Shown here piece by piece: positions 17,417 through 26,232 of a stretch of 64,000 nucleotides of DNA; within the stretch, counting starts at the first letter, position 1, and the number at the start of each line of letters is the position of its first letter. A program made the position numbers and the translations under genes. Below the pieces are notes generated by a model. That model did no database searches. It was given only the letters and a program-made list of their open reading frames with translations, and was not told the origin of the DNA. Source of the stretch: Bradyrhizobium barranii subsp. barranii (lineage in GTDB: Bacteria > Pseudomonadota > Alphaproteobacteria > Rhizobiales > Xanthobacteraceae); contig NZ_CP086136.1 of NCBI RefSeq assembly GCF_017565645.3, positions 3,207,501 to 3,271,500 on the forward strand, in the 5' to 3' direction.

Positions 17417-18084
17417 GCGGTGGCACCTTGTGCGGCATCGACCAGTTCATGTTCGCCTTCGCCGGCTTCGTGAGGCGAGACCGATCCTGCTCCCATCGGC
17501 GTGTCCGCGACGCTTTGCTCCGTTACGATCATGCCCGTGTGCTGGACGGGGTGGCTCGCGATGGCTCCTGCGCCATCCTGCACCGTCAGACTCTCCACCG
17601 TGATCGCCCGCTCGCCATTGTTGCGGTACCGGTTGAGCGCCTCGACCTGGGCCGGAAAGATTCGCGCCAGCTTGGCGAGCGCGCGTGAGGCGCTGTCCTG
17701 CCGCGGGATGTCGTCAGCGAAGGCGAGGCGATGGGCGCAGCGCATCGCCAGGACGTGAATGGAGACCATCTGTGCCGCCAGCATGGCCTCGATGGAGTCC
17801 CTCGGCGCGATGCTCTTCATCATCGAGATCATGAAGGCGAGATTGGCCTCGTCCGGCTTCTGCGCAGTCACGCTGGCCTTCACCAATTGCTTCAGGATGC
17901 CTTGCAACGCGTCACGGTCGACGGCACCGAGCGCGTCGGCTAGCAGCCGTTCGCCGGTTCTCGGGTCGGGATGATCGATGGCAATGCGCCGCCTGTAGAG
18001 TTTGACGCGCGGGCTCGCAGCCGGGTCGCTGCGATCGTTTGCCGCAACCGGCGGCGTGGTGTGGCGATCGGGGGATGTCGTCAT
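17413..18084 (-). CDS. hypothetical protein, partner of the HGG-motif protein
   Basis: A 223-residue protein that I cannot assign to a characterised family. The N-terminus is disordered and proline-rich (TTSPDRHTTPPVAANDRS). A helical middle (AVDRDALQGILKQLVKASVT, IEAMLAAQMVSIHVLAMRCA, SASRALAKLARIFPAQVEAL) leads into NRYRNNGERAITVESLTVQD, which resembles a strand-forming motif I associate with prophage-borne rhizobial proteins (from memory, unverified). The tail is acidic and alanine-rich. It overlaps the downstream HGG-motif gene by four bases. The pair stands alone without phage structural genes, so it may be a relic of an integrated element. Confidence 0.6.
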   Translation of the reverse strand: MTTSPDRHTTPPVAANDRSDPAASPRVKLYRRRIAIDHPDPRTGERLLADALGAVDRDALQGILKQLVKASVTAQKPDEANLAFMISMMKSIAPRDSIEAMLAAQMVSIHVLAMRCAHRLAFADDIPRQDSASRALAKLARIFPAQVEALNRYRNNGERAITVESLTVQDGAGAIASHPVQHTGMIVTEQSVADTPMGAGSVSPHEAGEGEHELVDAAQGATA

Positions 18085-18506
18085 GTGTCGTGTCCTTTAC
18101 CGGCGCAGGTGCGCGAACGACCGCTCGCGTGCTGCGCGCGGCTACGAATTTTGAGATGTCGATGAGAGGCTTGCGCGCGATCGCGGCGAGGCGGCCGTGG
18201 AGCGGGCGGCGTGGACGCTGGCGATTGTTGCGATGATGCCATCATGCCGGTGTTTTGCCCGACGTGTCAAATTGCATTTCGTGGTATCCGAAGGTGCTTG
18301 TCCTGCGCAAGTCCTTGTCCTGACCGGGGCCGGCTACTGTGCATGGGGTTGTTTTCGCATTTTTTGTTTGGATGCGGCTCTCGCGTGCCGCGCGACGGAA
18401 TGCCGGCGTGCAAACGCGATTGCGAAATCCGGCGCGGCCGCTAATCATGATCTCCAGAGGCGCCGCACCATGCAAAAGCGGCAGCGCGGGTCCGGGGAGA
18501 GAACGA
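18085..18506. other. 422-base intergenic region
   Basis: This is GC-rich sequence between divergent genes. It holds a duplicated TTGTCCTG at about 18299 and 18316. A 77-codon frame with two CxxC pairs occurs here but lacks a ribosome site and looks accidental. I see no convincing gene or promoter. Confidence 0.4.
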
Positions 18507-19481
18507 ATGCAACGAACGCTTCGCCTGCTGGCGATTGTCGCCGGATTGTGCGTGACGACCGAGGCTCTCGCGCAGAAATATCCGACGCGTCCGTTCAAGA
18601 TCATGGTCGGCTTCAGCGCGGGCGGCCCGGTCGATGTGGTCGCGCGCATCATCGGCGACCGGCTGAGCAACAAGCTAGGCCAGCCCTTCGTGGTCGAGAA
18701 CCGCGCCGGCGCCAACGGCATGATCGCAGCCGAGGGCGTGGCGCGCGCGGACGCGGACGGCTACACCATCCTCGCCTGCAACTCGTCCACCATCACGCTC
18801 AACAAGACGCTGTTCAAGGACGCCCGCTACGATCCGCAAGGGGACTTTGCGCCGCTCACCACCGTCATCTCGGCGCCGCTGGTTCTCGTGGTCAATCCCG
18901 AGAATCCCAAGACGGCCAACATCAATACCGTCGCCGATCTGGTCGCGGCGGCGAAGGCCGCGCCGGGCGCGCTCGCCTACGGCTCGGGCGGCAACGGCAA
19001 CCTTGCCCATCTCGCCATGGAGCTGCTCAGCCAGAAGGCCGGCATCAAGCTGATCCACGTGCCCTATCGTGGCGGCGCGGCGTCCGAGGTCGGCATCCTC
19101 GCGCAGGAGGTTTTGGCGGTGTTCGATCCCTTGTCCGCCGTGCCGCTGGTGAAGGCCGGCAAGCTGCGCGCGCTCGCGGTGTCATCGGCCGAGCGGCTGC
19201 CGGCGCTGCCTGATGTGCCGACCGTCGCGGAGGCCGGCTATCCCGGCTTCGACATCTCGTTCTGGGTCGGCTTCTTCATGCCGAAGGCCGTGCCCGTGCC
19301 GATCCGTGAGACGCTGCACCGTGAGATCGTCGCCGCCGCCAAACATCCGGCGGTGCAGGAGCGCCTGGAGTCGCAAGGCGTCGTCAGCGTGCTCAGTCCG
19401 GCCGACTATGCCGCGAAGATCGCGAAGGAGACGACGGAGCTTGCCGAGGTCGTCGCGGCCGCGAACATCAAGGCGGAGTAG
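18507..19481 (+). CDS. Bug/TctC family periplasmic substrate-binding protein
   Basis: A 324-residue tripartite tricarboxylate transporter binding protein of the Bug family. The ATG at 18507-18509 follows GGGGAGAGAAC, and the product begins with a Sec signal peptide (MQRTLRLLAIVAGLCVTTEA, then LAQK). The family signature K-Y-P-T-R-P-F-K-I-M-V-G-F-S-A-G-G-P-V-D follows at once, with the R-I-I-G-D-R-L and NRAGANGMIAAEGVARADAD motifs. YRGGAASEVGILAQEV and VPTVAEAGYPGFD are further conserved loops. These proteins bind carboxylates or other small acids. No TctA or TctB membrane genes are adjacent, which is common for orphan Bug proteins. The ligand is unknown. Confidence 0.93.
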   Translation: MQRTLRLLAIVAGLCVTTEALAQKYPTRPFKIMVGFSAGGPVDVVARIIGDRLSNKLGQPFVVENRAGANGMIAAEGVARADADGYTILACNSSTITLNKTLFKDARYDPQGDFAPLTTVISAPLVLVVNPENPKTANINTVADLVAAAKAAPGALAYGSGGNGNLAHLAMELLSQKAGIKLIHVPYRGGAASEVGILAQEVLAVFDPLSAVPLVKAGKLRALAVSSAERLPALPDVPTVAEAGYPGFDISFWVGFFMPKAVPVPIRETLHREIVAAAKHPAVQERLESQGVVSVLSPADYAAKIAKETTELAEVVAAANIKAE

Positions 19482-19639
19482 GGGGCGTCACGGCGAGAGG
19501 ATCTGCTTGCGGTAGCGGATCAGCGCTCGCTCGATGCAAGGCGGATGGCGCGGGCCTTCGCGCCGGTCGTCTTCCTCGATGCGCCGACGGAATCCTCATT
19601 AAAGCAGCAGGGAAAACCGGCCGCGAAGCGGGCTTCGAG

Positions 19640-19915
19640 CTAGTCCTTGGGAAAGTCTTTGCGCATCGCGATCTCGGCGGCGTCGCCGGGCGACAGTACG
19701 GTCTGCTCGAACGCCGCTTGCGGCTTCGTCATGATGTCGTAGAGCGAGATGCCCTTGATCGGCTTATCCATGAGCACGCGAACGCAGTCGGCGAGCGTGC
19801 CGTTGTAGGCGAGATAAGGCGGACCCCGGTCCTTCTGTCTCTCGCCTTTCAGCGACGGCCACTTCTTCAGTTCGGCCGGCGCGTCGTAGGCGATCGGCGA
19901 TTCCTCTTTGAACAT
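19640..19915 (-). CDS. conserved hypothetical protein
   Basis: A 91-residue soluble, charged protein starting at the ATG at 19913-19915 (MFKEESPIAYDAPAELKKWP). It has no cysteine beyond one in LADCVRVLMDKP and no membrane segment. The stretch GPPYLAYNGTLADCVRVLM and the end DAAEIAMRKDFPKD give it coding character, with good codon use and no repeats. I know no function. It may be a small cytoplasmic factor. It sits alone between the Bug protein gene (convergent) and the VOC gene. Confidence 0.5.
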   Translation of the reverse strand: MFKEESPIAYDAPAELKKWPSLKGERQKDRGPPYLAYNGTLADCVRVLMDKPIKGISLYDIMTKPQAAFEQTVLSPGDAAEIAMRKDFPKD

Positions 19916-19994
19916 GCGCTTGGCCTCGGGCGGCGTGAAAAGCCCGAAAAGCCTAGGCTTGCCCGGTAAACGCTCGTTAAAGAATTAGTTCAAA

Positions 19995-20852
19995 TCAGCC
20001 GGCAACGAAGGCGAGCAGGGTGCCGTTGGCCTTGGCCGGTGGCACCACGATTGCGGTCCCGCTTCGTACCGCGGCCGGACCCAGCGCCTTCTCGGTGGCT
20101 GCGAGATCGCCGCTGACGAGGACCAGGGCCGCGCCACCGCGCGCGGAAAGACCGGTGAGCGGCACGCCGGGATAGCGTTTGCCGAGCTGCTCCAGCGTCA
20201 GATAGACGAAGTCGGCGCGGTCGCCGCCGGACGGCACGGCGACTGCACCATCGGCTTCCGTCCTCGGTTCGCGGTCGATCAGGCGGCCGAGATGCGCCGC
20301 ATCCTGCGCGGGCTCGGGCGTTGCGATCAGCGTCTGCCTGATCCGCTTCGCCGCATTGGCGTGCTTCATCAATTCAGGAATCCACACCGTCTCGCGGGTC
20401 TTGTGCTGGCAGGCGAAGATGCGCACGCCGCCGGGCGCCTCAGCGGTCGGCCACATGAAGGTGCGGAATTTTGCCGCCGAGATCGTGCCATCGGGCAGCG
20501 TCACCGGCCGTTCGAAATCGGTCGGGCCGATCGGCGTCAGGCCGCGCGCACGGATCTCCTCGGCGCCTGCTGCGCTGTCTACCGCCGTGAAGGCGATGCG
20601 CTCGATGCCCTCGCCGTGCCTGTCGACGAAGGCGCGGGCAGGTGCGTTGTGCTCGGTCGCCACCAGCACGCCGAGCAGCTCCATATAGTCGGGGTCGAAC
20701 ATGATGGTGTAATTGCCGGTGCCCATATGCGCGCTGTGGGTGCCGCGCGGCGACAGGGTGAAACCGAGCTGCCTGTAGTTTTCGGCGGCCTTGTCGAGGT
20801 CCGGAACCATGACCACGGCGTGGTCGATACCGATGATGTTCTTGAGGGCCAC
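19995..20852 (-). CDS. VOC superfamily (glyoxalase-like) protein
   Basis: A 285-residue protein with a vicinal-oxygen-chelate fold at the N-terminus: IGIDHAVVMVPDLDKAAENY, LGFTLSPRGTHSAHMGTGNY, then FDPDYMELLGV. The first histidine (IDH) and a later ELLG glutamate are typical metal ligands of glyoxalase_3-like proteins. A second, weaker module follows after residue 150. The protein is about twice the size of a single VOC domain. The ATG at 20850-20852 is used. Members include dioxygenases, isomerases and antibiotic-binding proteins, so no reaction can be assigned. Confidence 0.8.
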   Translation of the reverse strand: MALKNIIGIDHAVVMVPDLDKAAENYRQLGFTLSPRGTHSAHMGTGNYTIMFDPDYMELLGVLVATEHNAPARAFVDRHGEGIERIAFTAVDSAAGAEEIRARGLTPIGPTDFERPVTLPDGTISAAKFRTFMWPTAEAPGGVRIFACQHKTRETVWIPELMKHANAAKRIRQTLIATPEPAQDAAHLGRLIDREPRTEADGAVAVPSGGDRADFVYLTLEQLGKRYPGVPLTGLSARGGAALVLVSGDLAATEKALGPAAVRSGTAIVVPPAKANGTLLAFVAG

Positions 20853-21004
20853 TGTTCTTTCCCCGCAGCAAATGCAAATTACGACCTGGACCGCGCCGGC
20901 GGCCGCTGGCCCTGTCTACGCCGGATAGGCGATCAAGTCATTTTCAAATCGGCGCTAGATGCGGAATTTCATTTCGCGAAATGCGGTATCGACGCGTGAT
21001 GGCG

Positions 21005-22195
21005 TCACTGCGCCTGCTCGATATAGGCGGCGAGGATGGCGCGCTCCTCGCTGGTCATGTCGGTGATGTTGCCCGGCGGCATCGCATTGGACCACGCCGC
21101 CACGCGGCCGATCAGGCGGATGTTGCGATGGATGTGCTCGGGCGCGTCGAGCAAGATGCCCTTGGGCGCGGTCACGATGCCGGCCCAGACCGGCTCTGCC
21201 GCGTGGCACATGCTGCAACGGGACATCACGATCTCCTCGACATTGGCGCGCGTCGGCTGTGCCGACAGCGCGCCCGTCTTGACCTCGCGGGGGCCTGCGG
21301 CGGAGAGCAAGAGGATCGCGATCACGCCCAACGCGGCGACACCCCACACCCACCACGGCGATTTGCGCCCCGCGTGCCGCTCGTTGAAGAAGTGGCGGAT
21401 CACGGGGCCGAGCGCCAGAATGATCGCGACGATGATCCAGTTGAAGCGCGTCGCGTAGAGCAGAGGATAGTGATTGCTGATCATCAGCACGACGACGGGC
21501 AGGGTCAGGTAGTTGTTGTGAACCGAGCGTTCCTTGCTGGCCTTGCCGAGCTTCGGATCGGGCGCCTCTCCCGCGATCAGGCTGGCGACGATCTTCTTCT
21601 GGTTCGGGATGATCAGTGCGAAGACGTTGGCGACCATGATGGTGCCGATGATCGCCCCAATCTGGTTGAAGGCGCCGCGCCCGCTCAGGACGTGGGTGAA
21701 GGCGTAAGTGAGCGCGACCAGGAACAGATAGCCGCCGATGGCAAAGGGCAGCTCGCGCTGCGCAAGCCCGGTGCGGCAGGCCGCCTCATAGAGCAGCCAT
21801 GCCAGCGCCAGGCTGCAGAAGCTGAACAGCCCGGCCTGGACCGGTGTGAGGTCGAGAATCGACTTGTCGACCAGGAACAGGTCGGCATCGAGATAGTACA
21901 CCACCACCATCAGCGCGAAGCCGGACAGCCAGGTGGTGTAGGCCTCCCATTTGAACCAGGTCAGCTCCTCCGGCATCTGGCTCGGAGCCACCAGATATTT
22001 CATGATCCGGTAGAAGCCGCCGCCATGGACCTGCCAGGCTTCGCCCTGCACGCCGTCCGGCAGGTCAGTCTTCGGCTTCAGGCTGAGATCGAGGGCGATG
22101 AAGTAGAAGGAACTGCCGATCCAGGCGATCGCCGCGACCACGTGCAGCCAGCGCAGCAGCAGGCTCGCCCATTCCGATATGATGGATCCCCACAT
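21005..22195 (-). CDS. puuD: urate hydroxylase PuuD
   Basis: A 396-residue membrane protein that oxidises urate to 5-hydroxyisourate in purine breakdown. The start is the ATG at 22193-22195 (MWGSIISEWASLLLRWLHVV). About eight hydrophobic segments occupy residues 1-300, including WIGSSFYFIALDLSLKP, a motif typical of the family, and GAIIGTIMVANVFALIIPNQ. The C-terminal 100 residues form a cytochrome c domain with one heme site (C-S-M-C-H in EEIVMSRCSMCHAAEP) and a methionine ligand in NAMPPGNITDMT. This is the cofactor-bearing membrane alternative to soluble uricase. It is divergent from a PQQ-type sugar dehydrogenase gene. No other purine-ring genes are adjacent. Confidence 0.93.
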   Translation of the reverse strand: MWGSIISEWASLLLRWLHVVAAIAWIGSSFYFIALDLSLKPKTDLPDGVQGEAWQVHGGGFYRIMKYLVAPSQMPEELTWFKWEAYTTWLSGFALMVVVYYLDADLFLVDKSILDLTPVQAGLFSFCSLALAWLLYEAACRTGLAQRELPFAIGGYLFLVALTYAFTHVLSGRGAFNQIGAIIGTIMVANVFALIIPNQKKIVASLIAGEAPDPKLGKASKERSVHNNYLTLPVVVLMISNHYPLLYATRFNWIIVAIILALGPVIRHFFNERHAGRKSPWWVWGVAALGVIAILLLSAAGPREVKTGALSAQPTRANVEEIVMSRCSMCHAAEPVWAGIVTAPKGILLDAPEHIHRNIRLIGRVAAWSNAMPPGNITDMTSEERAILAAYIEQAQ

Positions 22196-22431
22196 GATCA
22201 CCCCATCAATTGCGACCTGGATGCCGCAGCTTTGATGACCGCAACCGGCGGTCGCGCCCTTACAATGTGTCGCACCGATCTGCCGCATTTTCCAGTACGA
22301 TGGGCCGCGGCTGATGCACATCGTGCGGGCATGAGCTGACGTGGGATTCGGCAGGTGTTTGAACTGCCGCAGAACATTTGCGGACCTATAAGCGTCGACG
22401 TTCAGGACGCGCTGGCTGGGAGGAAGACGAC

Positions 22432-23772
22432 GTGAAAAGCAGGATCTCGTCCGCAGCAACGGCTGCGGGATTGCTGGTCGCGGTTGCTGCCAGCGCGCAG
22501 GCCGAGCCGATTCTGCAGGGCAAGGACGCCTATGGCGATTGGCAGGCCGACAAGCCCGGCACGGTCAGGTTGATCCGGCCGCAGGACCTCGTCAGGCCCG
22601 GCGCGACACGGTCGGTTGCGAGCACCGCGCGTGTGGCGTCGCGACCGCCGGAGGCCCCGCCACGTGTGCCGGCGGGTTTCAAGATCGAGCTGTTCGCCGA
22701 AGGCTTGCGCGCGCCGCGCATTGTGAGGGTCGCGCCGAACGGCGATGTCTTCGTCGCGGAGACGCGGGCCGACGCCATCCGCGTGCTGCGCGCCGGGGAT
22801 GACGGCAAGGCCGCGACCAACGAGGTGTTTGCCAGCGGATTGAGACGGCCGTTCGGCATCGCCTTCTTTCCGAACGGCGACAATCCGCAATGGGTCTATA
22901 TCGCCAACACCGACAGCGTCGTCCGGTTTCCCTATCAGGCCGGCGATCTCAAGGCGCGCGGCAGGGCGGAGACGATCGTGGCAAGCCTGCCGCAGGACGG
23001 CAGCCATTCCACCCGCGACATCGTCTTCACGCCCGACAACAAGCGCATGCTGGTCTCGGTCGGCTCGCTCAGCAACGTCGCCGAGGGCATGGGGACGCCG
23101 CCGGGCGGGTTGGATGGCTGGTCGAAGACGCAGCCGCTCGGCGCGGCCTGGGCCAGTGAGCTCGAGCGCGCCACCGTGATGGCCTTCACGCCTGACGGCA
23201 AGGACCGGAAGATTTATGCCACCGGCATCCGCAATTGCGTCGGTCTTGCGATCGAGCCGCAGAGCGGGCTGCCCTGGTGCTCGACCAATGAGCGCGACGG
23301 GCTCGGCGACGATCTCGTGCCCGATTACGTCACCAGCGTGAAGGAGGGCGCGTTCTACGGCTGGCCGTGGTTCTATATCGGCGGCAACGAAGATCCGCGT
23401 CACGCCGGCGCGCGGCCGGATCTCAAGGACAAGGTGACGGTGCCCGACGTGCTGATCCAGCCGCACTCGGCTTCGCTCGGCATGACTTTCTATCAGGGCA
23501 CGCAGTTTCCGTCCGACTATCAAGGCGATGCCTTCGCCGCTGAGCACGGCTCCTGGAACCGCTCCAAGCGCACCGGCTACAAGGTGATCCGTATCAGGAT
23601 GAAGGACGGCAAGCCCACCGGCGAGTACGAGGATTTCGTCACGGGGTTTGTCGTGAGTGACACGGAAGTCTGGGGAAGGCCGGTTGGTGTCGCCGTGGCG
23701 AAGGATGGATCGCTGCTGGTGTCGGAGGACGGCAATGGCACCATCTGGCGGGCGACGCGCGCACCGCAGTGA
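22432..23772 (+). CDS. PQQ-dependent sugar (sorbosone) dehydrogenase family protein
   Basis: A 446-residue exported six-bladed beta-propeller enzyme. The GTG at 22432-22434 follows GGGAGGAAG, and the product opens with a signal peptide (VKSRISSAATAAGLLVAVAA, then SAQAEP). Blade motifs include GFKIELFAEGLRAPRIVRVA, PNGDVFVAETRADAIRVLRA, GLRRPFGIAFFPNGDNPQWV, SHSTRDIVFTPD and AEHGSWNRSKRTGYKVIRI. The pattern matches the sorbosone/soluble glucose dehydrogenase family, which oxidises sugars in the periplasm with PQQ. There is no cytochrome domain. It is divergent from puuD. The substrate is not known, and PQQ synthesis genes are not in the window. Confidence 0.88.
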   Translation: MKSRISSAATAAGLLVAVAASAQAEPILQGKDAYGDWQADKPGTVRLIRPQDLVRPGATRSVASTARVASRPPEAPPRVPAGFKIELFAEGLRAPRIVRVAPNGDVFVAETRADAIRVLRAGDDGKAATNEVFASGLRRPFGIAFFPNGDNPQWVYIANTDSVVRFPYQAGDLKARGRAETIVASLPQDGSHSTRDIVFTPDNKRMLVSVGSLSNVAEGMGTPPGGLDGWSKTQPLGAAWASELERATVMAFTPDGKDRKIYATGIRNCVGLAIEPQSGLPWCSTNERDGLGDDLVPDYVTSVKEGAFYGWPWFYIGGNEDPRHAGARPDLKDKVTVPDVLIQPHSASLGMTFYQGTQFPSDYQGDAFAAEHGSWNRSKRTGYKVIRIRMKDGKPTGEYEDFVTGFVVSDTEVWGRPVGVAVAKDGSLLVSEDGNGTIWRATRAPQ

Positions 23773-23780
23773 CGCTGTTT

Positions 23781-23801
23781 CCCTCCCCCTCCAGGGGAGG
23801 G
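23781..23801. terminator. GC-rich hairpin between convergent genes
   Basis: A perfect 8-bp stem, CCCTCCCC-CTCCA-GGGGAGGG, lies between the convergent sugar dehydrogenase and SDR genes. No clear T-tract follows on either strand, so terminator function is tentative. Confidence 0.4.
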
Positions 23802-23818
23802 TAAGCAGCGCGCTCGAA

Positions 23819-24619
23819 TTACCCCCGTCTCACACTCGCGCCACCATCCACCGGCAGCGTCACGCCCGTGATGAAATTCGCCTCGTCCGACGCCAAAAAC
23901 AGTGCGGCATTCGCGACGTCCCAGCCGGTGCCCATCTTCCTGCGCAGTGGCACCTTGCTGTCGCGCTCGGCTTCGACTTCAGCGCGGGGCTTGGACCATT
24001 CGCGGGCGCGGGTGTCGACGGCCATCGGCGTGTTCATCAGGCCGGGCAGGATGACGTTGGCACGGATGCCGTATTCGGCGTTCTGGTAGGCGAGCTGCTC
24101 GGTGAAGGCGATCATGGCCGACTTCGTCGCCTTGTAGGCGACGTAAGGATAGGTCGTGATCGCGGCCATCGAGGAGATGTTGACGATGGCGCCGCTTCCT
24201 TGCGCGCGCATGATCGGGATCACTTCCTTCGCTGCCAGAATACAGCTCTTCAGATTGATGGCGACGACATGGTCGAACGCCTCCTCGGTGATTTGAAGCA
24301 GCTCGGCATCGCCACCGGACAGGCTGACGCCGACATTATTGTGCAGCACGTCGATGCGGCCCCAGCGCGCCAGCGCATCCGCGACCATCGCCTTGATGTC
24401 CGCGGATTTGGTCACGTCGGCCTTGAAAGCCGCGGCGGTGCCTTGCTCCGCTGCGATCAGATCGACGGTTTCCTGCGCCGATTCCAGGTGATGGTCGACG
24501 CACAGCACTTTGGCACCCTCGCGCGCGAAGGTCAGCGCGGTGGCGCGGCCGTTGCCCATGCCTTCACCGGGGCTCTGGCCGGCGCCGACGACGATCGCGA
24601 CCTTGTCCTTCAAGCGCAT
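23819..24619 (-). CDS. SDR family oxidoreductase
   Basis: A 266-residue short-chain dehydrogenase/reductase. The nucleotide-binding glycine motif is in VAIVVGAGQSPGEGMGNGRA, with DVTKSADIKAM and HNNVGVSLSGG following. The catalytic residues are S (NISSMAAITTYP), Y and K in YVAYKATKSAM (Y-x-x-x-K). The glycine-rich loop is longer than usual, a feature shared with the second SDR of the same operon. The ATG at 24617-24619 is one base after the carboxymuconolactone decarboxylase-like gene, so the three genes form one minus-strand operon. The substrate is unknown; the pair may act on successive alcohol and ketone intermediates. Confidence 0.88.
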   Translation of the reverse strand: MRLKDKVAIVVGAGQSPGEGMGNGRATALTFAREGAKVLCVDHHLESAQETVDLIAAEQGTAAAFKADVTKSADIKAMVADALARWGRIDVLHNNVGVSLSGGDAELLQITEEAFDHVVAINLKSCILAAKEVIPIMRAQGSGAIVNISSMAAITTYPYVAYKATKSAMIAFTEQLAYQNAEYGIRANVILPGLMNTPMAVDTRAREWSKPRAEVEAERDSKVPLRRKMGTGWDVANAALFLASDEANFITGVTLPVDGGASVRRG

Positions 24620-24620
24620 G

Positions 24621-25175
24621 TCACTTCACTCCCGGGATCGGGTACTGCTGGAGTACCTCTTTGTAATACGGTTCGTTGTCGATCTTCATAGTGGCGAGCA
24701 CGCGTACCACGCCGCAATAGAAGGCGATGGTGAGCACGAGGTCGACCATGTGCTCGTCGGAGAGATCTTTCTTGATCTCGGCGAAGGTCGCGTCCGACAT
24801 CGTGAGCTCGCGCACCATCTCGCGGGCGCCTTTCAGGATCGCCCTGGCGAGCGGCTCCAGCTTCGACGGCTTGCCGTCGGTCTCCGCCATCAGACCTGCG
24901 ATGTCCTCGTCGGTGACGCCGAACTCCTTGCCGATCTTCACATGGTGGGTGAATTCGTATTCCGACTTCTCCATCCAGCCGACCTGGAGGATCGCGAGCT
25001 CCCGCAACCGCGGGTCGAGCTTGCTCTTGAAGCGAATATAGCTGCCGATGCCGTTGAAGGCGCGCGCCATCTCCGGCGAGTTGACCAGCAGCTTGTGCAG
25101 GTTGGTGTTGCGCTTGAGCATGTCGCGATATTCGGGCGCGACCTGGTCGGCCTCGAGATAGGGCAGGCGGGCCAT
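24621..25175 (-). CDS. carboxymuconolactone decarboxylase family protein
   Basis: A 184-residue all-helical protein of the CMD/AhpD-like fold. The typical region reads LRELAILQVGWMEKSEYEFT followed by HHVKIGKEFGVTDEDIAGLM. The redox CxxC of AhpD is absent, so it belongs to the non-thiol branch, whose members act as decarboxylases or have no known activity. The start is the ATG at 25173-25175 with a ribosome site (AAAGGAAC). It lies between two SDR genes, with gaps of 1 and 11 bases, so all three are likely one pathway, perhaps for an aromatic or terpenoid ketone (inference). Confidence 0.86.
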   Translation of the reverse strand: MARLPYLEADQVAPEYRDMLKRNTNLHKLLVNSPEMARAFNGIGSYIRFKSKLDPRLRELAILQVGWMEKSEYEFTHHVKIGKEFGVTDEDIAGLMAETDGKPSKLEPLARAILKGAREMVRELTMSDATFAEIKKDLSDEHMVDLVLTIAFYCGVVRVLATMKIDNEPYYKEVLQQYPIPGVK

Positions 25176-25186
25176 CCGTGTTCCTT

Positions 25187-25999
25187 TCAGTGTTCCTGTG
25201 ATTCACGTTCCGGCGCTTGCAGCGTCACGCCGCCGTCCACCACCAGCACCTGGCCGGTGATATAGCGTGCGAAGTTGCTGAGCAGGAATTTGACGGCGTG
25301 GCCGACATCCCAGCCGGTGCCTTCGGTCTTGAGCAGGGAGGCCCTGGCGCGGTTGGCGCGGGCCTGCTCGCTCATGCCGCGGGCATAGACCATCGGCGTG
25401 TACATCGGTCCGGGGCAGATGCAGTTGACACGGATGTTATCGCGACCGTGATCGACCGCCATCGCGCGGGTCAGGCCGATGATCGCAGCTTTTGAGGTCG
25501 TGTAGGTCGTGAGCCCGCGCGGCCGCAGCGCCGAGATCGAGGAGATATTGACGATCGCGCCGCCCTTGGCGGTCTTGATCATCGCGGGGATCGCGTGCTT
25601 GGAGAGCAGGAACATGGTCTCGACGTTGACCTGCATGACGCGGCGATACTGCTCGGGCGTCTCGTCGACCACGCTGCCGCGGCTGCCGATGCCGACATTG
25701 TTGTCGAGGAAATCGAGCCGGCCCCAGCGGTCGAGCGCGGCCTCGACCAGTGTCTTGCAATCGGCTTCGCTGGTGATGTCGCCGCCATGCGCTGATGCCG
25801 TGCCGCCCTCGGCCATGATCATCTCCACGGTGCGCTCGGCGAGCTTGAGGTCGCGATCGGCCACCAGCACTTTTGCGCCGGCGCGGGCCAACAGAATTGC
25901 TGCAGCGCGGCCGTTGCCGATGCCGTCGCCAGCGGCGCCGCCGCCGCTGATCAGCGCCACCTTGCCGGCGAGGCCGGCATCGTCCTCGGGGCCCTGCAT
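25187..25999 (-). CDS. SDR family oxidoreductase
   Basis: A 270-residue short-chain dehydrogenase. The coenzyme motif is VALISGGGAAGDGIGNGRAA, with ADRDLKLAERTVEMIM giving the acidic residue after strand 2 that favours NAD(H). The catalytic serine is in NISSISALRPRG, and the Y-x-x-x-K motif is TYTTSKAAI. It shares the unusual G-x-G-N-G-R-A loop with the SDR at 23819-24619, so the two are probably paralogues. It is the first gene of the three-gene minus-strand operon and uses the ATG at 25997-25999. The substrate is unknown. Confidence 0.88.
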   Translation of the reverse strand: MQGPEDDAGLAGKVALISGGGAAGDGIGNGRAAAILLARAGAKVLVADRDLKLAERTVEMIMAEGGTASAHGGDITSEADCKTLVEAALDRWGRLDFLDNNVGIGSRGSVVDETPEQYRRVMQVNVETMFLLSKHAIPAMIKTAKGGAIVNISSISALRPRGLTTYTTSKAAIIGLTRAMAVDHGRDNIRVNCICPGPMYTPMVYARGMSEQARANRARASLLKTEGTGWDVGHAVKFLLSNFARYITGQVLVVDGGVTLQAPERESQEH

Positions 26000-26232
26000 G
26001 TCGTTTCATCCCAATTATTTTCGTGCAGATTAGCAATCGCCCTGACAGGAGAGAAGGCCGGTGGTCCCGCGCAGATGTCATTGACATCGCATGGAATTGC
26101 ATGCCGCCGGGCGGCACGGCGCACAATTAAGCGGGCGTATCGCGGAACCGTTCTGCCGAGCTTGCGTTTGTTGCGGGGGCTTTTCCGCGCTAGGCTCTCG
26201 CCTGGGGTTTCCCAATCGCCAGTGGCTTGCCG

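Noticed and set aside
18211..18444. A 77-codon frame with CPTC and CLSC pairs that could be a zinc ribbon
   Set aside because: No ribosome site; the remainder is random-looking, with many cysteines caused by TGC-rich DNA. I judged it accidental.
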